Translations under genes and position numbers: made by a program
In this document: positions 35,101-43,398 of the stretch, one piece after another
How positions within the stretch are numbered: the first letter of the stretch is position 1
Layout of the letters: every line of letters starts with the position of its first letter
NCBI GenBank assembly: GCA_027382625.1
Contig: JAJKFJ010022635.1
Location: 1 to 43,398 of the forward strand
Direction: 5' to 3'
Source of the DNA: Tetmemena sp. SeJ-2015
Taxonomy: Eukaryota; Ciliophora; Spirotrichea; Sporadotrichida; Oxytrichidae
DNA: 43,398 bases
Notes under the pieces: model-generated
Told to the model about the DNA's origin: nothing
What the model saw: the letters and a program-made list of their open reading frames with translations, nothing else
The model's database searches: none

Positions 35101-36705
35101 GCTACCTAGTTTAGAAAAAAATAGCTGCTGATATTTTAGCTTTAATTACTTTCATTTTTAATGAAATGGAAACAGCGAGAAGAGGGTTGTTCTGCAGGCC
35201 ATTAAAAAATAGAAGTCAGAAATAGATTGGGAAGATTTTAACCAAATATTTTGCAAGGGAATTTTCAAAGAAGTTCTCATATCCCTCGCTAATAAGATAA
35301 AGTAGAGTTCCTAATCTGACACAAAGAGACAAGCATTTTAAGCTGGAGATTCTTTAGGAGGAAAGCTAAATGAGTATCAGAGGAAATTACTACTTGAGCA
35401 ATTGAGTACAGGGTTAATCCAAGATTCAAAATAGATATAAGGAGATAATGAGAGGCCAGTTCTCTACTCTTTATCTCAGTTCTTAAAATTAAATTAATTA
35501 TTTAAGGCTTTCTTAAAGAACAACGGGTAGCTAACTGATGAAGAGGTTCCGTATAAGGAGTTCCTGAAAGACAAAATCGATAAATTGTTAATTTTAAATT
35601 AGACCCTCTGGGAAATATAAAGAAGAATGAGGAAGAAAGGCTAAGGAATACATTTATGAATGATGAATTTGTTAGGTAGATTCGACTGCATCCAGCTCAA
35701 GAAGCGGATAGTCAAAAATATATGCATCTGCTACATCTTGCTTAAAACAGTCTTTAAGACTTTGATGAGTAAATGAAGAATCACTTTGGCTATTTAAACC
35801 CAAAAATTAACGACATCAACGACAGGACACTATTAGCTGTCAAAGATTTAAGAAATCAATATAGTTTAAATTTAAATGAAAATGGGAATTATGTTAATTT
35901 AATAAATGAAGATATGTAAATTGTTGGTCATTAAATTGTGAAGGAGTTCCCCATTTGATAGCTCATTGAATTTTTTGCAAGAGTTTGTTCTACAGCGATT
36001 ACGAAAAGAGGGGCCTATGAAAAAATTTTGATGTTACAAACTCAGAACCAATAAATTATCCAAGTTCAAAAACTTATAATAGAGGTAACAATTTATTCGG
36101 GCCTCCTACTGCAAGGACAAAATTACTTAAAATTTAATGCTTAATCGAATGAGAATAATTTAAGTTCAATATCTCATACTTTAACTTCAGCAAATACTAA
36201 AGTTATTAATTTTATTTATTAATTTAATTCGATTTTTTTATTAAATTCTCAGCTATAATCAAAATTACTCAACGCCTCAAAGAAAGGAAGTGCAAGAGCA
36301 GTCAGCTAAAATATTTTAAAATTTAGTATAAAACTTTCTATTATTGGAGTATTAAAGAAGTGAATCCCATTTAATGTTTCATAATATTTTTTTACTGAAA
36401 GCTATAAACTAGATAGCGAGGGAGGAAGAAGAGTGAGTTTTAAAATTGGAAGTGTGTCTGAAGTATAAGAGGGAGAAGAGAGCACCCAAAGATCTTCGAA
36501 AAGGAAGAGCATCCTCAATCATTCAAACGCTTAAAAATATTCTGAGAATAAAGACTGGAATAGAAAGATGGAAGAAGCTGTCAAAATACCCAAAGTCTAT
36601 TTTGAAAAATCAGGAGAGACTAGACTTCAAGAACAAACTGATTTGTTAAGGCAATTTTAGAGGATTCTAGATTAAAGCTCTACAATAAACAAATTTGATC
36701 TTTGA
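32180..36705 (+). CDS. EF-hand and coiled-coil protein, multi-MDS
   Basis: The proposed start is ATG 32180 (MQNISRSDLSQNTIDW). A basic Ser/Lys/Gln-rich N-terminal part follows. At 33960-34060 there is an EF-hand loop DEDGSGNLEVEE, with Asp, Asp, Ser, Asn and Glu in calcium-ligand positions. A partner helix-loop (AIDEDKFHKGKDSAKITIRD) is restored by a 13-bp IES. Downstream are a Ser/Asn-rich linker, a helical region (EIDWEDFNQIFCKG, which may be a further EF-hand-like unit) and a charged C-terminus ending INKFDL, TGA 36703-36705. EF-hands sense Ca2+, and long proteins of this kind are common in ciliate cortex and axonemes (inference). Eight joins were resolved; those at about 32260, 32760, 34190-34300 and 34840 were not. 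Confidence 0.78.
33480..33546. other. IES, pointer CTGCT
   Basis: CTGCT at 33480-33484 and 33542-33546. Deleting 62 bp gives SSHLRSAESNVGQSQAAPP. Confidence 0.8.
34081..34096. other. Very short IES next to the EF-hand, pointer CTT
   Basis: CTT at 34081-34083 and 34094-34096. Deleting 13 bp removes a frame break and gives SSDSSLLRAIDEDKFHKG. Confidence 0.65.
34959..34970. other. Possible 8-bp IES, pointer AAAG
   Basis: AAAG at 34959-34962 and 34967-34970. Removing 8 bp joins IIRFSK to AALAKQMEEEDITL and fixes the frame. An indel error is the alternative. Confidence 0.45.
35123..35176. other. IES, pointer AGC
   Basis: AGC at 35123-35125 and 35174-35176. Deleting 51 bp removes TGA codons and gives SLEKNSEKRVVLQAIKKQ. 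Confidence 0.65.
35582..35600. other. Very short IES, pointer AAATT
   Basis: AAATT at 35582-35586 and 35596-35600. Deleting 14 bp gives KIDKLDPLGNIKKNEEERLR. Confidence 0.75.
35860..36018. repeat. IES made of the dispersed repeat, left half
   Basis: TAT pointers at 35860-35862 and 36016-36018. Excision gives LRNQYEKILMLQTQNQQ. The 156-bp insert resembles 41780-41960 over nearly its whole length (shared blocks around AAATTTAAATGAAAAT, TAGCTCATT, GTCTGTTCT/GTTTGTTCT and ATTACGA), so the IES itself is a member of the repeat family. Confidence 0.72.
36118..36269. repeat. IES made of the dispersed repeat, right half
   Basis: A 10-bp pointer CAAAATTACT lies at 36118-36127 and 36260-36269. Excision of 142 bp reads LLQGQNYSTPQRKEVQEQ. 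The insert shares the block TTTAATGCTTAATCGAAT...TTAAATTCTCAGCTATAAT with 8050-8180 and 42300-42437. Confidence 0.78.
36361..36399. other. IES, pointer TGAA
   Basis: TGAA at 36361-36364 and 36396-36399. Deleting 35 bp gives EYQRSESYKLDSEGGRRVSF. Confidence 0.75.
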
Positions 36706-36784
36706 ATTGCAGTAAAAATAGATATAAGTATAATTCTTAATTTAATAACTACTAATTATTTAATAAATAAGAGTTTACTGTAAA

Positions 36785-37813
36785 ATGTCGCTTACTGAAA
36801 TATAATCTGTAGATGGTAATTATATTTGACTTTGACTCTTTAGCACATGATGATAGAGTATGGTCAGTTGCTTGGAATGTGCAAGGAACACTTTTGGCAT
36901 CTTGCTCAGGAGATAAAAAGATCTTAATATGGGGCTATGACTCTAATACTAACTAAATTACTTTGAAGGTAATCATCATTAGACTAAATATATAATAGCA
37001 TCAACTCCTAGACGGACATAAAAGAACTATCATTTTTTTAATCAGAAACCTTTCTTGGCATCCTAGTGGAACAATGATAGCGAGCGCAAGCTTTGACGGA
37101 TGTGCATCTGTTTGGAGTTAGGAGCTGAATGGAGGGGAATTCACTCAAATTGCTCAGCTTGAAGGACACGAAAATGAAGTGAAGTCAGTCGCATGGAATT
37201 TCGACGGCCAGTATTTAGCAACATGTGCTCGCGATAAGACTATATGGATTTTCATATGAATAAATTAAATAAAGTTATGAGAGATTTGGGAGAAAACTGA
37301 TGAAGATGAGTTTGAATGTGCTGCTGTGCTGAGTGGTCACACTTAAGATGTGAAGTTTGTGAGATTCCACCCTGATTAGAATCTACTTTTTTCTTGCAGC
37401 TACGACGACTCTATAAAGTGTTGGAGGTATGAAGAATCCGTTGATGACTGGATTTGTGCATAACATGCAAGGTCACGAATCTACTGTCTGGTGTAATATA
37501 GATTGATGATTTAATGATTATATAGAGCTTGACATTGACGCAGAGGGAGAATATATGGTGAGCGGTGGAGAGGATAAAAGTTGGATGATTTGGAAGATTG
37601 ATTAAAAATCTTTCGATAGCAAGGGGCTTATTTCCGGTCTTCACAGTAGGTCTATATACTCTTGCAGTTGGGCTAAGGCTCCAATCACCCAAAGTTCAGA
37701 TGTCAAAACTGATCTTATTGCTACTGTAAGCGCTTTAGATTATTCAATTAGAAGGAGATAACAATGCAATTATAAATTCAAATCTTTATATAATTTTGTG
37801 GGATAGGATGTGA
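36785..37813 (+). CDS. CIAO1: CIAO1-like WD40 protein of cytosolic Fe-S assembly
   Basis: It starts MSLTEIQSVD at 36785 and, after an intron (36816-36843), continues [11 protein letters not shown]. Repeats follow the CIAO1/Cia1 order: [55 protein letters not shown]-type [38 protein letters not shown]1 is the beta-propeller of the CIA targeting complex (with CIAO2B/MMS19), which delivers Fe-S clusters to cytosolic and nuclear proteins. Three IESs were resolved by restoring these motifs. A one-base frame problem remains at about 37460 (ICA to MQGHES). The C-terminal repeat is short: after a 26-nt insert at about 37728 the frame ends ILWDRM, TGA 37811-37813. Length is about that of the family. 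Confidence 0.92.
37029..37044. other. 12-bp IES in CIAO1-like gene, pointer ATCA
   Basis: ATCA at 37029-37032 and 37041-37044. The insert is in frame, but the family consensus (HQRTVRKVAW) requires its removal: HKRTIRNLSW. Confidence 0.8.
37247..37287. other. IES in CIAO1-like gene, pointer GATTT
   Basis: GATTT at 37247-37251 and 37283-37287. Deleting 36 bp removes two TGA codons and yields [18 protein letters not shown], matching the family's SRDKSVWIWEV. Confidence 0.9.
37496..37526. other. IES in CIAO1-like gene, pointer ATATAGA
   Basis: ATATAGA at 37496-37502 and 37520-37526. Deleting 24 bp removes TGA codons and joins [11 protein letters not shown] to [14 protein letters not shown]. 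Confidence 0.88.
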
Positions 37814-37839
37814 AATTTAAATTTAAATTTGTATTTAAA

Positions 37840-39314
37840 ATGACTTCCCCTTTTGCAACCTTTAATCCTCAAATCTACTAGAATCCTCCCACTCAGATTG
37901 GTCCTTCGGCTCAAAGAACAGAATCCCCTATTAGGAAGATAAGAGGCGTCCTTTGTCAACTCTTTATCATTTCAGTAAGATTGATATCCATAATTAATAA
38001 TTATATAGACCAAGAGGAGGAAAAGTCAAGCACTTCACATCAAATGGCCAAAAAAGAGCAGTTCATGGTCAGTCTGAGGTAAAAGAAGCGAGACTGCAAC
38101 CTCACCAAACGCAGGATGAATAATCTCACAAAGAACATTGTCAACCCTGCCCAACCTTAGGGATTTTTCAATTCTACCTTGTCCAAGGGCTAAAGATCTT
38201 TTTAAAAAAAAAATTTTCATAATTTTTAATTATAAGGAAAATTAATATTTTCAAATTTTAAGTTCAAAAGGAACTTATAAAAATTTTCAACTGAAAAAAG
38301 CAATCCCCAATAAATGTAGCTCTAAGAGAGCATGCAAATGCTCAAACTTAGCCCAGCCACTTCATTTGTGAGAATTATTTCCTAATTTCTAATTCTTCTT
38401 ATTATAAATAAGATCTATTTATTTAATTTTTATAATAATATTTATTCTTGAGTAATTAAATAGTTCTTTATTAATAATTAAAGTTTTATCTCTCTTATTA
38501 AAAATAATTTAGATTTCCCTTATTAAAATCAAACTATTTTAAATAAAAATACTAATTGACTTCTTTATAGATTGATGCAGTGATTGGATTGAATCTCTTG
38601 CTAAAGAATAATTCAAGCTTTGATGAAAATTATTATTAGTGGTAAATTTAAAGATGAGATAGGTGTTGCTTTGAGCAGATTAGAGACAACTTACCCTCTT
38701 CCATGGAGGATATCTACACTGCCTTCACTATCATGCATGAAGAAGGATCAATCCATTCTTTGGCTACTCTCCTCAACAAACTTGAAAGGAATCTCTTCGA
38801 TCCCTTGCTTGATCAAATTCTTTGGCTTCTGGAAGACTTTTCAGCTGGCAAGGATCGAGAAGTTCTCGACATATATTTATTTTAAACATGATTTCAAGTG
38901 GCGCTGTTTCCAGACTCTGCAAACTGCTTGGCCTTATAGGAGAAAAAGCCACCCACAAAACAATTTCTGAGAATGGGACCTCCTATGAAGACTAAGTTAG
39001 GCTTTGCATATTAAATTAAAACTCTTGAGTTATATAAATAGTGTTTATTGACCCAGAGAATTCTCATAATTTGCGGAAATTTAGCACATCATAGCTTGGG
39101 CAAGATTGAGCTTTTCAACAACAAGTTCCTAGCTATGTTTGATGGAATCTTGGAGAACCCACTCTTCTTCGGGAATATAGAGTTCATCAAAGCTGCCTCA
39201 TATGCTTTTTACATCACTTCTTCAGATTTCAGAGCCCAAGACTTGGACTAGACATGCTTCTCGAACATCATCATGTTTCTTGTTAAAGTCCTCTAAATTC
39301 CACAAAATTTAGAT
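37840..39314 (+). CDS. Importin-alpha-like armadillo protein, 3' part missing
   Basis: ATG 37840 opens MTSPFATFNPQIYQNPP. An intron (GTAAGATTG..ATAG, about 37976-38010) leads to EQFMVSLRQKKRDCNLTKRR (about 38056-38115), an importin-beta-binding-like basic segment, by comparison with ELRKNKRDEHLLKRR-type IBB domains. Armadillo-like helices follow at 38690-38885 (SIHSLATLLNKLERN, LDQILWLLEDFSAG), 38890-39010 (SSGAVSRLCKLLG) and 39055-39314 (IICGNLAHHSLG onward). Importin-alpha carries NLS cargo to importin-beta for nuclear import. Several IESs (about 38180-38320, 38380-38570, 39010-39050) interrupt it and were not resolved. The coding stops at an intron donor at 39315, after which no armadillo sequence is found. 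A transposase begins 130 bp later. Confidence 0.65.
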
Positions 39315-39447
39315 GTAAGTTCCCATCAATTATACCTCAAAATTTAATGTTTAATAGAAGCTTGTCATAACTAATAGAATAGGATCAATTGCGATTAGGG
39401 ATTATTCTTAATAAATAGATATTTCAATCGTGACAGGCGACTCTGAA

Positions 39448-40359
39448 ATGGAGTCCCATTCGATCACTTATTCCAGAAAGCGAAAGTTCGAGGAGTTTGA
39501 CCCTACTCATTCCTCCTCTCTTGCCTTCCCTGCTCACCGCTATCACATACCTGACATGAATTTGATACCTCTGCTGGAGAGCCGTCTGCCTCAGCCTAAG
39601 ACCAAACCTTTACATCATTCCAGGTCTGTAAAGCTGAGGATATGATAATCAATCACCTACAAACAGCAGCTCTCCGCCATCTTTCTATGCTTTGGATCCC
39701 TTCAATCAGATGAAAATCGCCGCCTCACCTACCCTCAAGTTGCAAACATACTAAGTTTGCGTGTAGGAGCAGTCAACATGATTGTTTAGCGCTGGCGCAA
39801 ATCTAGGAGGGGTAGGAAGCGGATACTCTCTCCCGAAAGTGAGCGCCGCATCAACTCAATCAAGGCACTGCATGAGACTGCTCACCTGACCATTGCTTAG
39901 CGTTGTCACTTTCTCCATCATCGCTAGGACATCCCGCTCCTCACTACCTTCGGTCTGAAAAAGATTTACCTCCGCAACGGGATCCAATACAGAGTAGCAG
40001 GCTATTCTTATCGCCGCAAGGAGGACAGGGAACAAGAGGCGCAGAGGAAGCAGCAAGAATTCTCAAAGCGGCTCGCGCGGTGGGTCCTGGAGAGCCGACA
40101 CGTAGTGTACTTCGATGAGTCAACATTCAACGCCTGGCAGTCACCTAAGCGGAGCTGGCTGAAGGAGCGGATGTAGGTCCAGATTCCGATTACGCGCGGG
40201 AAGTCACTCACTGTGATCGGTGCCATCAGCGAGGCAGACAGCCTCTTCCACAGCAAGATTCTTGCCGGTTGCAACAACCTCCACCACTTACTCGCCTACC
40301 TCTTGGAGCTGGAGCCCCGTCTAAAGCCAGTCTCTTTCATACTCCGAGCACATACTAAA
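39448..40359 (+). pseudogene. Tc1/mariner or TBE-like transposase, damaged
   Basis: GC-rich coding in the Gln-reassigned code from ATG 39448. One in-frame TGA lies at 39643-39645 and the frame then runs on. A helix-turn-helix region (RLTYPQVANILSLRVGAVN, then RWRKSRRGRKRILSPESERR) precedes the first part of a DDE catalytic domain: VVYFDESTFNAW with the first Asp, SWLKERM, and GKSLTVIGAIS. The expected second and third acidic residues are absent, because AT-rich sequence replaces the protein after about 40359. Telomere-bearing (TBE) transposons of stichotrich germlines encode such a transposase and are proposed to act in DNA elimination (established). Codon choice (CGC, CTC, CAC) differs sharply from neighbouring genes. 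No terminal C4A4 repeat was seen. Confidence 0.75.
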
Positions 40360-40369
40360 TAATGCAATT

Positions 40370-40872
40370 TAGAGTATTAAAATTTAATAAGTTAAAGCTA
40401 TCGCACGCTCACACTACCGTACACTCATCTCGTCCCTGCGAGGCCACTCAGTCTGAATCATTGTTGCTTGTTCTTGATCGGGGTTCTCTACTTGCTATCT
40501 TGCGGGTTCACTTGCTGTTGATCTACCTGCTACTGCTTCTGTGCTACTTTGATCTTGGCAAGAGCACTCTATTCCATGCTCACGTTCTCTCGCTCGATAT
40601 GATTCTCGATTCTGTGTCTACTGTCCTTCAGCTGCATCATTCTCTGAGTTACCTTACCCTTGCTAGGAAACCTGAGCCGAAGCGTTTTTCCTGATTTCTG
40701 CGAAGACGGAAGGCCTTCTAAGAAGGAAGGCGGTATCTAGACAGTCCGATACACATTAGCTTTAGTGTATAAGCTTGGGGCTATGTAGTCTTTCTAGAAG
40801 ATATCTCCTTAGGAGAGAATGTGGACAATAATGATAAAATCTATTTCTTTTCTGGAAGATGAGATTTATCAA
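40370..40872 (-). CDS. GC-rich reading frame convergent with the transposase
   Basis: The minus strand is open from 40872 to about 40370 without TGA. The part from about 40720 down is hydrophilic and GC-rich (NSENDAAEGQQTQNRESYRA, later EPARQQVENPDQEQATM and TEWPRRDEM). Base composition matches the transposase, and the two run towards each other, so it may be the second gene of the same transposon. No domain was recognised and the start is uncertain. The plus strand of the same stretch is also open (Leu-rich, less plausible). A TGA at 40875-40873 separates it from the minus-strand gene upstream. Confidence 0.45.
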
Positions 40873-41669
40873 TCATGAGATTCTTGCCCATTCATCAGCC
40901 ATCGCTAGCAACTTTTAAACCAAGACCTCCATAGTGGGAGGTGAAGGACAAGGAAGTAATCGGATTTCTCTGAATCGAGGACACCAGGCAGTTCCATTTA
41001 TGACACTCGTGATATAATCCTCTGTCAAAATCTTGGATTTGAATGATGGGAGGAAGAATTAATTCCTCAATGCAGCTTCGTACAGATCATGCAGAGACTT
41101 GATAAAACTTAGTGAGTTATCCTAGCGAGGACTTGGAGTCCGCCATTGGAGTATGTAATATAAATTATAAGGGAGAATGAGACTTGTATTTAAGTTATAC
41201 TACTTCCGCAATTTAAAATGATTCTATACTATAAGATAAATCAAGATGAACACTGAAAGAGAGAGATATCTATTAATAATTCGGAATATAAATTAAGCAA
41301 TTTATATTTAATGGAACTAGGCGGGAGGATGTGGTCGTTCAAAATTCTTTTTGCCTAACTTTTAAATGAAGATCTCGTACATTTGCATATTTTGACTTTG
41401 TTGTAAAGTAGTAGAGTTGTTGCTTTAAGTTGAGATAGTTTTTGGCAAAGTAAATACCACACTTGCTTTCTGAATGTGGATTATTTTACCAAAAGTGTTC
41501 AGTACTCTAATTGTTTCATTTTAAGTCAAACATTCCTGCGCAGATGAGATGCCTTCTTTGTCCTGAATCTTGACTTTCACGTTCTCAATGGTGTCGAAAT
41601 GCTACTCAAGTTCAATATAGTCTCTGCTTATGCGTATGAAATTGACAATATAGCTGCTTAGTGCCACAT
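40873..41669 (-). CDS. Divergent ubiquitin-like domain protein
   Basis: At about 41650-41440 the minus strand reads IVNFIRISRDYIELEQH, then [20 protein letters not shown] and, later, HIQKASVVFTL. These correspond to ubiquitin strands 1-2, the [20 protein letters not shown] helix region and NIQKESTLHLVL. The hydrophobic core is kept, but Lys48 and the C-terminal Gly-Gly are not evident. A Gln/Ser/Thr linker and EIFIQKLGKKNFERPHPP follow. After an AT-rich stretch (about 41320-41165, probable IES though open) a second block reads QWRTPSPRQDNSLSFIKSLH and ends EWARIS, TGA 40875-40873. That block is unrecognised. Whether both blocks form one protein depends on an unresolved join. The N-terminus lies upstream of 41669. 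Confidence 0.6.
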
Positions 41670-41776
41670 TTAAAACAAATAAATCCTTTAATTTAAAACT
41701 TAATATAATGTGATAATCTAGAGCGAGCCTAATATTTGCGAGATATAATTATTAACAATATATTTTATTATATTAT

Positions 41777-42437
41777 AGTTAAAATTTAAATGAAAATCGG
41801 AATTAAATTAAAATAATAAATGAAGAGTTGTAAAATTTTGGCCGTTAAATTATGATGTAGGTAGCTAATATGGGGCTTGCTCTATAGCTCATTTAAATTT
41901 AATAGGAGTCTGTTCTGCTGCCATTACGATAGATGCTCTCTGCTAAGAGATCTTAAATATTTGTTTGAGAAAAAATTTAAACCCAAGAAAAATTATTAAA
42001 AATTAAAAACCTTACGAAAATTAAAGGGAGAAAATTTTAAATTTTTTTAAAAATCAAATCTAATAATAGAAAAATTTAATTCTTTAAATTTTTGAATATT
42101 TTTAAAAAATTTTAATTAAAAAATCGGTGATTATTAAAATAATAAATAATTAAATTTCAAAATTTCCCCCCCCCCCTGATTGATTGTTTTTAAATAAATT
42201 AAAGATTAAGGGATTCCTCATTCCTTTTCTTTTAAAAATAAATTGGTCCTTATAACTTTTTTACAGCGCCCCCCACAAAAGTTGCAAGGATAAAAAGTTC
42301 TTAGAATTTAGTGCTGAATCGAATGGTCTAATAATTATTTAAATTTGATATACTTCAACTGTCACTAATTTATTCAATTTTTAATTTAATATCTAATTTA
42401 ATTCTCTATTTTATTAAATTCTCAGCTGTATTATTTA
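41777..42437. repeat. Dispersed repeat family, longest copy
   Basis: The left part (41780-41960) resembles the IES at 35860-36018, and the right part (42275-42437) resembles 8024-8180 and 36118-36260. Between them lies about 300 bp of AT-rich and homopolymer sequence, including a C run at 42168-42177. The order of halves is the same as in the EF-hand gene. No coding sequence was seen. Confidence 0.7.
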
Positions 42438-42759
42438 ATTCTCTTTTATATAAAATTCACAGGTATAATCCTAATTAATTTATTCTTAAAAAAAAAAATT
42501 TCGTAATAAAATAAAAATTTTTCAATGTTTGAATTTAAGTGCTTCTTTAAAATAACTTTGGATTTTCAGGATTCATATTAATATAGTGGTTCAAATTTGA
42601 ATAATTTAAAAGGGAAAATTTAAAAAATTTAAATCTTATTTAATTAAAAAGAAAAATAAACCCAACTTTTTTTATTTAATCAAAAATTTTTGAAAATTTT
42701 TTTTAAAAACTTTTCTTAACATTTTTTTAATGTTTTTATTTTTTTAAAAAAAAAAATTT
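42438..42759. other. AT/homopolymer-rich stretch
   Basis: Long A and T runs, no coding or RNA signal. Sequence accuracy is doubtful. Confidence 0.45.
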
Positions 42760-43398
42760 ATGGGAGAAGGAAAAAAAAGCCTTTTTGAAACCTAAAATGA
42801 CCTAGACGCCCCCCCTAGCCCCTTAGAGCAGGATTTGAGAAAAGTAAAGAAAAAAGTTGAGCTGGGGTTCTCCCTCTTGCGTATGAGGACCAAGATTGGG
42901 TTGAATTGCTCTGAAAAAAAAATAAAGACCCCCAAACCCAGCCCCACCTCCTGTGCAAACCCAGCTCCCTTCAGAGAGCGAATTTTGCAAAACCAAAAAA
43001 TAGGGAAAAGTGAGGGCTCCTCCTCTTTTGAATGAGTGTCCCTAGGTTCGGCTGGATGGCTGAAGAAAAGTTAAAGGCCCGAAAAGAAAAAATCAGCCAT
43101 TTTTGGAACCCAAAAAAACCTAGTAACGACCCCGACCAGCCCCTTTAGAGCAGGATTTGAGCAAAACGTAAAGAAAAAAGTAGCATGGGGCTCCCCCTTG
43201 CGTATGGGGACCTAAGGATTGGCTTGAATTTGTTCTGAAAAAAAATAAAACCCAAACCCCAGCCTCCATCTGTGCAACCTAGCTCCCTTCAGAGAAACGA
43301 AATTTAGCAAAACGCAAAAAATAGGAAAAGAGAGGGGTTCCCCCTCTTTTGAAAGAGTGTCCAGGGTTGGCTGGGTGGGTAGAAGAAAAGGTTTGGCC
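42760..43398. repeat. Tandem satellite, unit about 321 bp
   Basis: The block AGGATTTGAG starts at 42831 and again at 43152, giving a 321-bp period. Matching blocks include TCTGAAAAAAAAATAAA, CAGCTCCCTTCAGAGA and a GGCTGGATGG/GGCTGGGTGG pair. Two units are present, diverged and with indels, and the window ends at the start of a third. It is GC-richer than the rest, with C and A runs. Micronuclear satellites are known in stichotrich ciliates. Confidence 0.8.

Noticed and set aside
40873..41157. Fic-domain protein
   Set aside because: The block ending EWARIS faintly resembles the region before a Fic motif, but no HPFxxGNGR motif is present.

Overview
The window reads as germline (micronuclear) DNA of a spirotrichous ciliate of the Oxytricha/Stylonychia/Tetmemena type. 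Genes run through TAA and TAG, which must encode glutamine, and stop only at TGA. Almost every recognisable gene is cut by short AT-rich inserts that break the frame or bring in TGA. Each insert lies between a pair of short direct repeats. Deleting one repeat plus the insert restores the frame and often the family consensus. These are the hallmarks of internal eliminated sequences (IESs) and pointers between macronuclear-destined segments (MDSs). Ordinary GT..AG introns are also present. I saw no C4A4/T4G4 telomere repeat. Genus is inference.

Left part (1-16.5 kb): a PIBF1/CEP90-like centriolar coiled-coil gene on the minus strand (607-2556), a kinesin on the minus strand (2679-6761), and then the C-terminal MDS of the PIBF1 gene in the opposite orientation (6924-7547). 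The PIBF1 gene is therefore scrambled, with the kinesin lying inside it. A degraded inverted copy of the same terminal MDS starts the window (1-381). Next come two divergent, unidentified coiled-coil genes (7951-11206 minus; 11272-15319 plus) and a C2-domain gene with a Pro/Gly/Tyr/Gln repeat tail (15428-16524).

Middle (16.6-26.5 kb): a weak candidate gene, a cluster of long unrecognised reading frames without visible IESs (17322-20007; possibly germline-limited), a C2H2 zinc-finger gene (minus), a large Gln/Ser/Asn-rich gene (minus, 21556-24984) and a WD40 gene fragment with a TGA inside a WD repeat (minus).

Right part (26.6-43.4 kb): a CYC8/SSN6-like TPR corepressor gene with very long Gln tracts (26593-32051), an EF-hand/coiled-coil gene (32180-36705), a CIAO1-like WD40 gene (36785-37813) and an importin-alpha-like gene whose 3' part is missing (37840-39314). 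A GC-rich, damaged Tc1/mariner/TBE-like transposase follows (39448-40359), then a convergent GC-rich reading frame, a divergent ubiquitin-like gene (minus), a repeat-rich stretch and a 321-bp tandem satellite at the right edge.

Most genes would end up on their own small macronuclear chromosome after IES removal. They need not share a pathway, although PIBF1 and the kinesin point to centriole/cilium biology. A repeat family (7.8-8.2, 35.9-36.3 and 41.8-42.4 kb) fills two IESs of the EF-hand gene almost exactly, so it looks like a mobile source of IESs. Sequence at 382-600 and 42000-42760 is homopolymer-rich and may be of poor quality.
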